From assembly GCF_041320275.1 (NCBI RefSeq), contig NZ_CP162023.1:3658001-3722000 (forward strand): 64,000 nt of DNA, given 5' to 3'. Position 1 is the stretch's first letter, and the number at the start of each line of letters is the position of its first letter. The translations under genes and the position numbers were made by a program. Source of the stretch: Mumia sp. Pv4-285 (GTDB lineage Bacteria > Actinomycetota > Actinomycetes > Propionibacteriales > Nocardioidaceae). The notes under the pieces are model-generated. The model worked only from the letters and a program-made list of their open reading frames with translations, searched no databases and had not been told where the DNA came from. Of the stretch, positions 8,704-17,302 are shown piece after piece.

Positions 8704-8816
8704 AAAATCACCTTGCGCCGTCCTCGGACTCGAGTGGGCCGGTGCAGACTGGAGCGCGACGATGCCACAGTGGCGTTTCTACCACCGAGGCGACACCGCG
8801 CGGCGAGGAGACCACA

Positions 8817-9275
8817 GTGACGAGGGCGGACGACGCGGGGTTCCTCGACCTCGCGATCGAGCAGGCACGGATCGGATGGGCCGAGGGCGGCGTCCCGATC
8901 GGGGCGGCCCTCGTTCACGACGGCACGGTCCTCGCCGTCGGCCGCAACCGACGCGTCCAGCTGAACAGCGCCATCCGGCACGGCGAGACCGACTGCATCG
9001 AGAACGCCGGACGGCTTCCCGCCGCGGTCTACCGCCGCAGCGTCCTCTACACGACGCTGTCGCCCTGCTTCATGTGCGCGGGCACGGCGCTCCTGTACGA
9101 GATCCCCCGGATCGTCGTCGGCGAGAACCGTACGTTCGAGGCCTCGGAGGACTGGCTGCGGTCGCACGGGACCGTCGTCGACGTCGTGGACGACCAGCGG
9201 TGCGTCGCCCTGATGGAACGCATGCTTCGCGAGCGACCGAGCCTGTGGGCCGAGGACATCGGCGAAATGCCCTGA
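8817..9275 (+). CDS. Yeast-type (Fcy1-like) cytosine/nucleoside deaminase
   Basis: A 152-residue CDA-fold zinc deaminase. The zinc ligands and catalytic Glu are visible as H55-G-E57 and P83-C-F-M-C87. Beyond these it shares features I know from yeast cytosine deaminase Fcy1: HGE followed by IENAGRL, the run LYTTLSPC, VVGEN, and the C-terminal ERPSLWAEDIGE that closes the active site in the yeast enzyme. It is therefore likely to deaminate cytosine or a related base, unlike the unrelated amidohydrolase CodA of enterobacteria. The GTG at 8817 is preceded by a good GAGGAG ribosome site; an upstream in-frame ATG at 8742 lacks one. Confidence 0.85.
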   Translation: MTRADDAGFLDLAIEQARIGWAEGGVPIGAALVHDGTVLAVGRNRRVQLNSAIRHGETDCIENAGRLPAAVYRRSVLYTTLSPCFMCAGTALLYEIPRIVVGENRTFEASEDWLRSHGTVVDVVDDQRCVALMERMLRERPSLWAEDIGEMP

Positions 9276-9288
9276 CCGCCAGCCGTGA

Positions 9289-10458
9289 CTACTCGACCGG
9301 CAGGCCGAGGCCTCGCGCGATGAGCATCCGTTGCACCTCGGACGTCCCCTCGCCGATCTCCAGGATCTTGGCGTCGCGGTAGAAGCGCGCGACCGGGTAC
9401 TCCTCCATGAAGCCGTACCCGCCGAACACCTGCGTCGCGATCCGCGTGGCGGTCACGGCCTGCTCCGTCGCGTACAGCTTGGCGATCGACGCCGCCTGCT
9501 TGAGCTCCCGCCCACCGATGCCGGCGTCCTTCATCGCGGCCGCCTCGTACGTCAGCGCACGCGCCGCGCGGGCGGCGACTGCGAGGTCGGCGATCTGGAA
9601 GGCGACACCCTGCTTGCGTCCGATCGGGCCGCCGAACGTCTGGCGGTCGAGCGCGTACTCGCGTGCAAGGTCGAGGCACGCCTCGATGCACCCGACGGCG
9701 AGCGCCGCAATGGCGATCCGGCCGTCGTCGAGGGTCGCGAGGAACTGCGCGTAGCCGCGACCACGCTCACCGAGGAGGTTCTCCTCCGGCACGCGGCAAC
9801 CGGAGAACGACAACGGGTGAGTGTCGGAGATGTGCCAGCCGAGCTTGTCGTACGCAGCCTCGGCCACGAACCCGGGCGTGCCCGCGGGGACGATGATCGT
9901 CGAGATCTCGGGACGGCCGCCGTCGCGCATCCCCGTCCGCGCGGTGACCGTCACCAGCGACGTGATCGCTGAGCCGGAGTTCGTGATGAACTGCTTCGCG
10001 CCGTCGACGACCCACTCGCCGTCGACGAGCTCGGCCTTGGTCGCCGTCGCACCCGCATCCGACCCGGCACCAGGCTCGGTGAGCCCGAACCCCGCCAGCG
10101 CCCGACCGGCGACGAGGTCGGGAAGCCACTGCGCCTTCTGAGCGTCGGTGCCGTAGGTCAGGATCGGGTTGATGCCCAGACCCACCGCGGCCTCGAGGGT
10201 GATCCCGATCGACTGGTCGACCCGGCCGAGCTCCTCGATCGCCACGCACAGGCTCGTGAAGTCGCCGCCCGAGCCGCCGTACGCTTCCGGCGCCGTCAGC
10301 CCGAACAACCCGAGGTCGCCCATCTTCGCCACGAGGTCCACCGGGAAGTGGTGGTCGCGGTCCCACTGCGCGACGTGCGGGCTGATCTCGGCCTGCGCGA
10401 AGTCGCGGACGACCTTGCGGAAGGACTCGTGCTCAGGAGAGAGGGTGCTGTACGCCAT
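9289..10458 (-). CDS. Acyl-CoA dehydrogenase
   Basis: FAD-dependent alpha,beta-oxidation of acyl-CoA thioesters. The 389-residue length is typical. The family signatures GFGLTEPGAGSDA (FAD/substrate) and QVFGGYGFMEEYPVARFYRDAKI are present, with the catalytic base E370 in IGEGTSE. The position near accD5/birA/purK corresponds to mycobacterial fadE25 (Rv3274c), suggesting short- or branched-chain acyl-CoAs, but chain length cannot be read. A GTTAAC-N4-GTTAAC palindrome overlaps its -10 box, so it is probably repressed by a TetR-type fatty-acid regulator located elsewhere. Confidence 0.95.
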   Translation of the reverse strand: MAYSTLSPEHESFRKVVRDFAQAEISPHVAQWDRDHHFPVDLVAKMGDLGLFGLTAPEAYGGSGGDFTSLCVAIEELGRVDQSIGITLEAAVGLGINPILTYGTDAQKAQWLPDLVAGRALAGFGLTEPGAGSDAGATATKAELVDGEWVVDGAKQFITNSGSAITSLVTVTARTGMRDGGRPEISTIIVPAGTPGFVAEAAYDKLGWHISDTHPLSFSGCRVPEENLLGERGRGYAQFLATLDDGRIAIAALAVGCIEACLDLAREYALDRQTFGGPIGRKQGVAFQIADLAVAARAARALTYEAAAMKDAGIGGRELKQAASIAKLYATEQAVTATRIATQVFGGYGFMEEYPVARFYRDAKILEIGEGTSEVQRMLIARGLGLPVE

Positions 10459-10464
10459 GGCGTG

Positions 10465-10470
10465 ATGTTA
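10465..10470 (-). promoter_or_regulatory. -10 box for leaderless acyl-CoA dehydrogenase mRNA
   Basis: TAACAT on the minus strand lies 6 nt before the ATG at 10458 and is partly inside the adjacent palindrome. Confidence 0.5.
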
Positions 10471-10482
10471 ACAGTCGTTAAC
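10467..10482. promoter_or_regulatory. Candidate repressor operator GTTAAC-N4-GTTAAC
   Basis: GTTAACAGTCGTTAAC is a 6-4-6 inverted repeat whose proximal half overlaps the -10 box of the acyl-CoA dehydrogenase gene. Size and placement fit a TetR-family dimer acting as a repressor. The cognate regulator is not identified. Confidence 0.55.
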
Positions 10483-10539
10483 CAGCCTCCGCGAGAACGA
10501 CGACCTCCCCACCTCGTACCGTGTTCCTCGGCTGACGAC

Positions 10540-10568
10540 TTGACAGGTTTGCGATCGCAAATAATGAT
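10540..10568 (+). promoter_or_regulatory. Promoter of the VWA gene (TTGACA-17-AATGAT)
   Basis: A perfect -35 TTGACA at 10540-10545 is followed by a 17-bp spacer and AATGAT at 10563-10568. The start of transcription would fall near 10575, about 27 nt before the GTG at 10602, with GGAAGGA as ribosome site. Both flanking palindromes would block this promoter. Confidence 0.6.
10548..10561. promoter_or_regulatory. Operator copy 1, TTTGC-N4-GCAAA
   Basis: TTTGCGATCGCAAA is a perfect palindrome lying in the -35/-10 spacer of the VWA gene promoter. Confidence 0.65.
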
Positions 10569-10585
10569 GTTTGCGAAAGCAAACA
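10568..10585. promoter_or_regulatory. Operator copy 2, TGTTTGC-N4-GCAAACA
   Basis: TGTTTGCGAAAGCAAACA is a perfect inverted repeat with a 4-nt centre, running from the end of the -10 box across the predicted transcription start. Its centre is 22 bp from that of copy 1, so two dimers would bind the same DNA face. Confidence 0.65.
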
Positions 10586-10601
10586 CGGAAGGACCTCCCT
10601 C

Positions 10602-12578
10602 GTGCACCTCCCCGCCTCGCAGCTCGCTCGGCGCCTCGTCGCAGCAGTGGCCGCGCCGCTCACGACCACAGCGCTGCTCTTCATCCCCGCCACCGCACAC
10701 GCCGAGGAGGCGCCGCCGCAGACCATGCAGCTCGTCCTGGACGCCTCAGGCTCGATGGCCGAGCCGGCCAAGGGCGGAGGCACGAAGATCGCCGCGGCCC
10801 GCACCGCCCTCACCAACGTCGTCGACACCCTCCCCGACGAGGCCGTGGTCGGCATGCGCGTCTACGGCGCCACGATCGACACGGGCAAGGGCGCCTGCAC
10901 GGACTCCCAGCAGGTCGTCGAACCCGGCACCGACAACCGCGACGCCCTCCGCACCGCCGTCGGGGACTACAAGCCCCTCGGCGAGACCCCGATCGGCTAC
11001 GCCCTTCAGGAGGCCGGCAAGGACCTCGGCACCGAGGGCAAGCGCACCATCGTGCTCGTCTCCGACGGGGAGTCCACCTGCGATCCCGACCCGTGCAAGG
11101 TCGCGCGCGATCTCTCGAAGGACGGAATCGACCTCAAGATCGACGTAGTCGGTCTGTCGGTGGACGCCAAGACCCGCAAGCAGCTTCGGTGCATCGCCGA
11201 CGCCGGGCACGGCACCTACTACGACGCCGACTCCGCCGCCTCCCTCACCGAACGGCTCGAGGTGACGTCCACGCGCGCGTTCCGCCCGTTCGACTTCACC
11301 GGGACACCCGTGACGGGCACACCCGAGCGTGTCAACGCTCCCGAGATCGGGGTGGGTCAGTGGCTGGACAAGGTCCCTGTCCGCGACACCGCCGCCTACT
11401 ACACGATCCCGCGCACCATCCCCGGCTCGACGATCCACGTGGGTGCGACGACACAGACCCCGGGCGACAGCCTCGGCAGCGGGCTCGTGCTCACCCTCAC
11501 GGGCGACGACGGCACGACCGAGTGCGGGAGGGGCTCGGCGTTCGAGTCCGCGATCGGGGGTACGAACCTCGTCAGCGGAAGCCTCAACAGCTGGTCGCGG
11601 GACGAAAAGCCCGTGTGCGACGACGCCGAAGCCCTGACGCTCGAGGTCAAGATCACGGTGGACGACACCCTCGCAGGCGCTCCGGTCGAGATCGTCGTGT
11701 ACGAGGAGCCGCCGCTCGCCGAGGGGACGGTTGCGCAGCTTCCTGCCGAGCAGGGCACCCCGCCCTGGGAACGCATGGATCCCGCGACCCCGACCAGTGA
11801 GGTCGTCCCCGGGAGCAGCATCGCGAACGCACCTGTCATCGAGGCCGGGACGTACCGCCTCGACATCCGGTCGGGCGAGCGGCAGGTAGTGGCTGTGCCG
11901 CTCTCCTGGGGCCAGCACCTCCAGGCACAGATCGACGCGACCCTGACGAAGCCCGCGTACGACGGTGCGGGCGCCTGGAGCGGCTTCGACGTCCACGTCG
12001 TCGGCCCCACCCGCTCCGACGCCACCGCGACGCTGTTCCCCAACCCCCCAGCCGACTGGCGGGCCAGCATCCCGTTCGGGAACATGTGGATCGAGGACGA
12101 CAAGCACTGGCGTCGCGGCGCCACCACCGTCCCGGTCACCTACCTCAACCGCGCCTCGGCCAAGCCCGAGGTGAGCGCGTCGACGCTCCCCGGCTACCGC
12201 TACGTCGACGTCGGGTTCGTCAACCGGGCCAACGACGCAGCCGTCATCACCTACGACCTCACGGTGAAGGTGTTCGGCGAGGAGGGCGAAGGCGCACCGC
12301 AGTACGCCGACGACGCGAACCTGCTGACGCCGGAGACCGAGGACGCCGGCACCCCGCCGTCGGAGCAGCCGTCCGACGACGACACCGAAGCTGCGGCAGC
12401 AGTGACGAGCTCCGACGAGGGTGGCTTCCCGTGGCTCCCTGTCGGGCTCGGCGCGGCGGGTCTGCTGCTCGTCACCGGGGGCGTGGCCGCCGTCGTGCTC
12501 GCGCGGCGACCCAAGCAGCCGACGCCGACGCCCGGACCGCAGCAGCCCTGGGGCGGGCCCGGCCCCGGCGGCTGGTAG
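10602..12578 (+). CDS. Secreted, membrane-anchored VWA-domain protein
   Basis: A 658-residue protein with a signal peptide (about 1-34, ending ATAHA), a von Willebrand A domain (about 41-215) with intact MIDAS start DASGSM at 47-52 and LVSDGEST later, then roughly 380 residues of beta-rich extracellular sequence. An acidic linker follows, with one membrane helix near 612-633 and a Pro/Gly-rich cytoplasmic tail. It should sit on the outside of the membrane and bind a ligand in a metal-dependent way; the ligand is unknown. It is tightly controlled by the appearance of its promoter (two operators). It ends one base before the convergent kinase gene. I cannot name a specific family. Confidence 0.85.
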   Translation: MHLPASQLARRLVAAVAAPLTTTALLFIPATAHAEEAPPQTMQLVLDASGSMAEPAKGGGTKIAAARTALTNVVDTLPDEAVVGMRVYGATIDTGKGACTDSQQVVEPGTDNRDALRTAVGDYKPLGETPIGYALQEAGKDLGTEGKRTIVLVSDGESTCDPDPCKVARDLSKDGIDLKIDVVGLSVDAKTRKQLRCIADAGHGTYYDADSAASLTERLEVTSTRAFRPFDFTGTPVTGTPERVNAPEIGVGQWLDKVPVRDTAAYYTIPRTIPGSTIHVGATTQTPGDSLGSGLVLTLTGDDGTTECGRGSAFESAIGGTNLVSGSLNSWSRDEKPVCDDAEALTLEVKITVDDTLAGAPVEIVVYEEPPLAEGTVAQLPAEQGTPPWERMDPATPTSEVVPGSSIANAPVIEAGTYRLDIRSGERQVVAVPLSWGQHLQAQIDATLTKPAYDGAGAWSGFDVHVVGPTRSDATATLFPNPPADWRASIPFGNMWIEDDKHWRRGATTVPVTYLNRASAKPEVSASTLPGYRYVDVGFVNRANDAAVITYDLTVKVFGEEGEGAPQYADDANLLTPETEDAGTPPSEQPSDDDTEAAAAVTSSDEGGFPWLPVGLGAAGLLLVTGGVAAVVLARRPKQPTPTPGPQQPWGGPGPGGW

Positions 12579-13592
12579 TCAGCCCAGGAGCAGGACGGCC
12601 ATCACGACCAGGAGGGCGACGCCGAGGCCGATCGCGGCGAAGCCCCCGGTCGCGAGGCGGGTCCGCTGTCGGGGCGGAGCCGGAGCCGCGACGGGCTGGA
12701 CCGGCGGGAGGGTCCGCTCGACCGGTGACCGCTCAGGCTCCACCGGCTCCTCCCCCGGCACCGTCACGTGCGCGAACACCTCGATGTCGGCGCCCTCGTC
12801 GGCAGGGGCGCTGCCGTCCGGCGGGACGAGTCCCGTGCTCCGCAGGTAGGCGCGTGCGTCCGTTGCGGACTGCGGGCGGCGGCGCGGGTCGGGATCGGTC
12901 AGACCGAGCGCAAGGCGCCACAGACGATGATCGACTCGAGCCGGCGGCGTCGGAGCGAGCGGAGCACCCTCCTGCGGGCGCTCGCCGCTGAGCATCTCGG
13001 CCAGCACGACGCCGACGCCGTACAGGTCCTGGGTCGGATGGAGATCGGCGCCGACGAGGCTCTCGGGTGCGCGATAACCACGGGTCCCGAGCACCATCGC
13101 GGGTCCCGTCATCCGCGGCTCGTAGAGCGGTGCGGCGACGCCGAAGTCGCTCAGGCGCAGGTACGGACGGCTGCGACCGGTGGGTTCGAGCAGCAGGTTC
13201 GCGGGCTTCACGTCACGGTGCAGGACGCCGGCGTCGTGGACCGCGCCCAACGCGTCCAGGAGCTGGTCGAGCAGGCAGGCCGCCCACGACACCGGCAGCG
13301 CACCGAAGTCCTCGAGGAGGTCGTGCACCGACCCGCCTCGTACGACGTCCATGGTGAACAGCACCGTGTCGTCCTCGCCGGCCCAGCCGAGCGGGCGCAC
13401 GGTGTGCGGGTGCTCGACACGGGTGCTGAGCTCGCGAACGAACCGCAGGAGCAGCGCCGCGTCGACCTGCCGGACCAGCTTCGCCGCACGCACCGCGTCG
13501 TCGCGCCGGTCGTGGACCAGCCACACCGTGCCCATGCCACCGGAACCGATCGGCTCGAGGAGCTCGTACCGGCCGGCGAAGACCTCACCCAT
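12579..13592 (-). CDS. Ser/Thr protein kinase with C-terminal membrane anchor
   Basis: A 337-residue Hanks-type kinase: Gly loop GSGGMGTVWLV, the ATP lysine in AAKLV, catalytic loop HRDVKPANLLL, metal motif DFG in SDFGVAAP, and YRAPES. After the kinase domain come a Pro-rich stretch and one hydrophobic helix forming the very C-terminus, so there is no extracellular sensor domain, unlike PknB-type receptors. The ATG at 13592 begins the conserved domain; it overlaps the upstream XRE gene by 8 nt, so the two are made together, and the XRE protein could be a substrate. Targets are unknown. Confidence 0.9.
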   Translation of the reverse strand: MGEVFAGRYELLEPIGSGGMGTVWLVHDRRDDAVRAAKLVRQVDAALLLRFVRELSTRVEHPHTVRPLGWAGEDDTVLFTMDVVRGGSVHDLLEDFGALPVSWAACLLDQLLDALGAVHDAGVLHRDVKPANLLLEPTGRSRPYLRLSDFGVAAPLYEPRMTGPAMVLGTRGYRAPESLVGADLHPTQDLYGVGVVLAEMLSGERPQEGAPLAPTPPARVDHRLWRLALGLTDPDPRRRPQSATDARAYLRSTGLVPPDGSAPADEGADIEVFAHVTVPGEEPVEPERSPVERTLPPVQPVAAPAPPRQRTRLATGGFAAIGLGVALLVVMAVLLLG

Positions 13593-14043
13593 CGGCGCCG
13601 TACCTCCGCAGCAGGGCCGCGATCCGCGGGTGCAGCTCGGCGACCCGCGCGGCGGCGTCCTCGTACTCGGCTGCGGTCGCCTCCGACCGGAACAACGCAC
13701 GCACCGTGCTGGCGTCTGCGGTCGTCCACGACGTCACCACAGCAGCGCCCTCCTGAGACGCCAGCGACGCCACCGCCTCGTCCTGCGACACCTGCCCCGA
13801 CGCCACCGCCTGCGCTGCGGCGTACATCGCCTGGAGCCGTGACACCGCCGCAGGGTTGCCGATCTTGACGCGGTGACCGTTGACCAGCTGCGACAGCATC
13901 GGCGCCGAGATGCCCAGCGTCTCGGCGACCCGAGCCTGCGTCAGGCCGAGGGTCTCCGCGCAGCGGCGGACGATGTCACCGAGCGGCTCGCCGTACAGCG
14001 CCGCCTGGGCGCGCCGGTTGGCGTCGGCATCGGGAGCGCTCAT
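13585..14043 (-). CDS. XRE-type helix-turn-helix regulator
   Basis: A 152-residue protein with a clear HTH near residues 30-55 (LGLTQARVAETLGISAPMLS, then QLVNGHRVKIGNP). The rest is helical and Ala-rich, with SxxxAxxYEDAAARVAEL near the end, and no membrane segment. It overlaps the downstream kinase gene and diverges from accA3, so it may regulate itself, the kinase or accA3. TAGGGT sits 7 nt before the ATG. Confidence 0.82.
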   Translation of the reverse strand: MSAPDADANRRAQAALYGEPLGDIVRRCAETLGLTQARVAETLGISAPMLSQLVNGHRVKIGNPAAVSRLQAMYAAAQAVASGQVSQDEAVASLASQEGAAVVTSWTTADASTVRALFRSEATAAEYEDAAARVAELHPRIAALLRRYGADG

Positions 14044-14050
14044 GCACCGA

Positions 14051-14056
14051 ACCCTA
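14051..14056 (-). promoter_or_regulatory. -10 box of the XRE-kinase operon
   Basis: TAGGGT on the minus strand, 7 nt before the ATG at 14043. Confidence 0.35.
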
Positions 14057-14098
14057 GCCGGGGACCGGACACCCGTCGGGACCGGAGACCGCCCGCTC

Positions 14099-14104
14099 TA
14101 GACT
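14099..14104 (+). promoter_or_regulatory. Candidate -10 box of accA3
   Basis: TAGACT lies 34 nt before the GTG at 14139. GAGGAG stands just before the start codon, so this mRNA would have a short leader, unlike many neighbours. No convincing -35 is seen. Confidence 0.35.
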
Positions 14105-14138
14105 CGACGGGCAGCCCCAGGTACACCGAGGAGCACCC

Positions 14139-15923
14139 GTGAGCAACGACCAGGGCATCCGCCCGCTGAGCAAGGTCCTCATCGCCAACCGTGGTGAGAT
14201 CGCCGTCCGCGTCATCCGCGCCTGCAAGGACGCCGGGATCGGCAGCGTCGCGCTGTACGCCGACGCCGACCGCGACGCCCTGTTCGTCCGTCTTGCCGAC
14301 GAGGCCTACTCGCTCGGTGGTGCCACCCCCGCCGAGACGTACCTGTCGATCGAGAAGATCCTCGACGTCGCTCAGCGCAGCGGCGCCGACAGTGTTCATC
14401 CCGGCTACGGGTTCCTCGCCGAGAACGCCCCGTTCGCGCAGGCCGTCCTCGACGCAGGACTGATCTGGATCGGTCCCCCGCCGCACGCCATCGAGGCGCT
14501 CGGCGACAAGGCGAAGGCCAAGCACATCGCCGCGAAGGCCGACGCTCCTCTGGCCCCGGGGACCAAGGACCCGGTCGCCGATGCCGACGAGATCGTGGCC
14601 TTCGCCAAGGAGCACGGGCTCCCGGTCGCGATCAAGGCCGTCTTCGGCGGCGGCGGCCGAGGACTCAAGGTCGCCCGCAAGCTCGAGGAGATCCCCGAGC
14701 AGTTCGACTCCGCCGTCCGCGAGGCGGTCACGGCGTTCGGGCGCGGCGAGTGCCTGGTCGAGAAGTTCCTCGACAAGCCGCGTCACGTCGAGACTCAGTG
14801 CCTCGCCGACGCCCACGGCAACGTCGTGGTCGTCTCCACCCGCGACTGCTCGCTCCAGCGCCGCCACCAGAAGCTCGTCGAGGAGGCGCCCGCACCGTTC
14901 CTCTCCGACGACCAGATCGACAGCCTCTACACCGCGTCCAAGGCGATCCTGCGCGAGGCCGGCTACGTCGGCGCCGGCACGTGCGAGTTCCTCGTCGGCC
15001 AGGACGGCACCATCTCGTTCCTCGAGGTCAACACCCGCCTCCAGGTCGAGCACCCGGTCTCCGAGGAGGTCACCGGCCTCGACCTCGTGCGCGAGATGTT
15101 CCGGATCGCCGCAGGCGAGGAGCTCGGCTACGACGACCCGGAGATCAAGGGTCACTCGATCGAGTTCCGCATCAACGCCGAGGACGCCGGCCGCAACTTC
15201 CTCCCCGCGCCGGGGACCCTCACGGTGTGGGAGCCCCCGGCGGGCCCGGGCGTACGCGTCGACTCGGGCTACGTCGCCGGCGAGACTGTCCCCGGGTCGT
15301 TCGACTCCCTCGTCGCCAAGCTGATCGTCACCGGCAGCACCCGCCTGCAGGCCATCGAGCGGTCGCGCCGTGCGCTCGACGAGTTCAAGGTCGACGGCAT
15401 GCCGACCGTCATCCCGTTCCACCGCCGGGTCCTCGACGACCCCGCCTACCTCGGCGACGGTGAGCAGTTCGGCGTCTACACCAGCTGGATCGAGACCGAG
15501 TTCGACAACACCATCGAGCCGTACGCCGGTGCTGCAGCCGAGGCGCCCGACGCGGGCGAGCGCGAGACCGTCACCGTCGAGGTCGGCGGCAAGCGTCTCG
15601 AGGTCGTCCTCCCGGGCGGGCTCGGAGCCGTTGCCGGCGCCGCCGCTGCGGGCGGCGCGAAGAAGCCCAAGCGCGCGGCCGGCAAGAAGGCCGGTGCCGC
15701 CGCCGGAGGCGACGCCCTCGTCTCACCGATGCAGGGCACGATCGTCAAGGTCGCGGTCGAGGAGGGCCAGGCCGTCGCCGAGGGCGACCTCGTCGTGGTC
15801 CTCGAGGCGATGAAGATGGAGCAGCCGCTCAACGCGCACAAGGCCGGCACGATCACCGGCCTCACGGCGACCGCTGGCGAGACCGTGACCGCAGGCGCGG
15901 TCGTGGTGGAGATCAAGGACTGA
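14139..15923 (+). CDS. accA3: Acyl-CoA carboxylase alpha subunit (biotin carboxylase + biotin carrier)
   Basis: Carboxylates its own biotin with ATP and bicarbonate and passes CO2 to AccD subunits. Order in the 594-residue protein: biotin carboxylase domain (about 8-455; starts [21 protein letters not shown]-grasp loop [11 protein letters not shown], catalytic [14 protein letters not shown]), an Ala/Lys-rich linker (about 490-520), and a C-terminal biotinyl domain with the attachment site [11 protein letters not shown]. It is shared in mycobacteria by several AccD subunits. The gene is followed after 5 nt by a cassette of unknown membrane proteins that may be co-transcribed with it. Confidence 0.96.
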   Translation: MSNDQGIRPLSKVLIANRGEIAVRVIRACKDAGIGSVALYADADRDALFVRLADEAYSLGGATPAETYLSIEKILDVAQRSGADSVHPGYGFLAENAPFAQAVLDAGLIWIGPPPHAIEALGDKAKAKHIAAKADAPLAPGTKDPVADADEIVAFAKEHGLPVAIKAVFGGGGRGLKVARKLEEIPEQFDSAVREAVTAFGRGECLVEKFLDKPRHVETQCLADAHGNVVVVSTRDCSLQRRHQKLVEEAPAPFLSDDQIDSLYTASKAILREAGYVGAGTCEFLVGQDGTISFLEVNTRLQVEHPVSEEVTGLDLVREMFRIAAGEELGYDDPEIKGHSIEFRINAEDAGRNFLPAPGTLTVWEPPAGPGVRVDSGYVAGETVPGSFDSLVAKLIVTGSTRLQAIERSRRALDEFKVDGMPTVIPFHRRVLDDPAYLGDGEQFGVYTSWIETEFDNTIEPYAGAAAEAPDAGERETVTVEVGGKRLEVVLPGGLGAVAGAAAAGGAKKPKRAAGKKAGAAAGGDALVSPMQGTIVKVAVEEGQAVAEGDLVVVLEAMKMEQPLNAHKAGTITGLTATAGETVTAGAVVVEIKD

Positions 15924-15928
15924 CCCGG

Positions 15929-17302
15929 GTGCGGGGTGTGGCGGCGCAGGCAGGCGCCGTACGAAGGGCTGCGCGCACGGCGCTGGCGGGGCTCGTCGCC
16001 GGGCTCGCGCTGCTCACCGTCGCCGTTCCCGCTGCCGCGACTACCGCCGTACCCGCCGCTCTCGTCGACAGCACGATCGACGAGGTCGCGGCCGCGCTGG
16101 AGCAGGATCCGGTCATCGTCGAGGAGGTGATGGGCAACGGCGACGCGGCCGGCGCCCACGACCGCCTGCGCGAGGTGATCGACGGCTCCGACGTGCCGAT
16201 CTACGTCGTGCTGGGCAGCACGCCGCGCGGCCTGAGCCAGTCCGACCCCGCCAACGACCTCGCCGTCCGCCTCCGCTCCCGTCTGGGAGATGGCATCTTC
16301 TTCATCGCACTGACCAGCGGCCCGCCGCGCCACGAGGCGTGGGGTGTGCCGGAGGCGACCCAGTTCTCGATCGCCGTGTACGACGCGTACCCGAGGGCGA
16401 GGGACCTGGCCTTTCCCGATGTCGACTGGAACAACGACAGCTCAGAGAGCCGGCCGCGTGGCCTCTCCGACGTCGCCGACGCGCAGATCGCGGCGACGAT
16501 CGCCGCCGGCGGGGCTCCGTGGGGGATCACCGACGACGCGCTCGACGAGATCGCGACCGCCCCGTGGGCACCGCTGCCCGAGGAGCTGCCGCGGTCGTAC
16601 GACGAGGCGACGCCAGGCGGACGCTGGGTCGTCGGCACGGCCGTCGGTCTCTCGGTGCTGCTGGTCGGGCTCCGGCTCCTGCTGTGGGCGACGGCGTCGC
16701 GAGAACCGCGCAGGCGGGTCCCCGCCAGCGCAAGCGCCGTTCTGGCGCCGACGCGGCTGGACCTCGCCGACCTGGTCGAGCGCGCGAACCAGGACGCCAC
16801 CCGGCTCGCCCGTGAGCTCGCCGACGCACCGTCGTCGCCGTACGCCGACAGCGCCGTCGGCTACCGCACCGCCGCCGAGGCCGTCCTGCGGGACCTCGAC
16901 GACCTCTCGAGTCCGGAGGACAAGGCCCGGTACGGCCGGCAGCTGCGCGACGCGGTCGGCGCACTGGTCCTCGCCAAGGCCGGTCGCCACGAGCTCGGCC
17001 GCGCGGGCAAGCCCGGGACCGAGCGCTACGTACCCTGCTTCTTCGACCCGCTGCACGGCCGGGCGTTCCACGCCGTCTCGGACCCGGGCCGTCGCTCCGT
17101 CGATGTCCCCGCCTGCCGCCGGTGCTCTGAGGCCCTCTCGAGCGGCGGCACTCCAAGGGCGCTCATCTTCCCGCCGGTCAGACGCCGCCAGCTCCGTCCG
17201 TACTACGAGGAGAACACCGTCTGGGCCCGCACCGGCTACGGTGCCCTCGACGGCCAGCTCTGGGCCACCGTCACCGCCGAGCGGGCGGGAGTGGACCGAT
17301 GA
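15929..17302 (+). CDS. Membrane protein with extracellular TPM-like domain and cytoplasmic Cys/His domain (cassette gene 1)
   Basis: I do not recognise a named family. The 457-residue protein has a signal peptide or N-terminal helix (about 17-40), an extracellular domain (about 41-225) with IYVVLGS and GDGIFFIALTSG blocks, a membrane helix (233-254) and a cytoplasmic part. The last ~90 residues carry C370-X5-H376-X19-C396-X2-C399 and then TGYGALD at 435-441; the same layout is found in the third gene of the cassette, so it is probably a zinc-binding module. The stop overlaps the next gene by ATGA. It starts 5 nt after accA3. Function unknown; a role at the cell surface is inferred. Confidence 0.8.
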   Translation: MRGVAAQAGAVRRAARTALAGLVAGLALLTVAVPAAATTAVPAALVDSTIDEVAAALEQDPVIVEEVMGNGDAAGAHDRLREVIDGSDVPIYVVLGSTPRGLSQSDPANDLAVRLRSRLGDGIFFIALTSGPPRHEAWGVPEATQFSIAVYDAYPRARDLAFPDVDWNNDSSESRPRGLSDVADAQIAATIAAGGAPWGITDDALDEIATAPWAPLPEELPRSYDEATPGGRWVVGTAVGLSVLLVGLRLLLWATASREPRRRVPASASAVLAPTRLDLADLVERANQDATRLARELADAPSSPYADSAVGYRTAAEAVLRDLDDLSSPEDKARYGRQLRDAVGALVLAKAGRHELGRAGKPGTERYVPCFFDPLHGRAFHAVSDPGRRSVDVPACRRCSEALSSGGTPRALIFPPVRRRQLRPYYEENTVWARTGYGALDGQLWATVTAERAGVDR

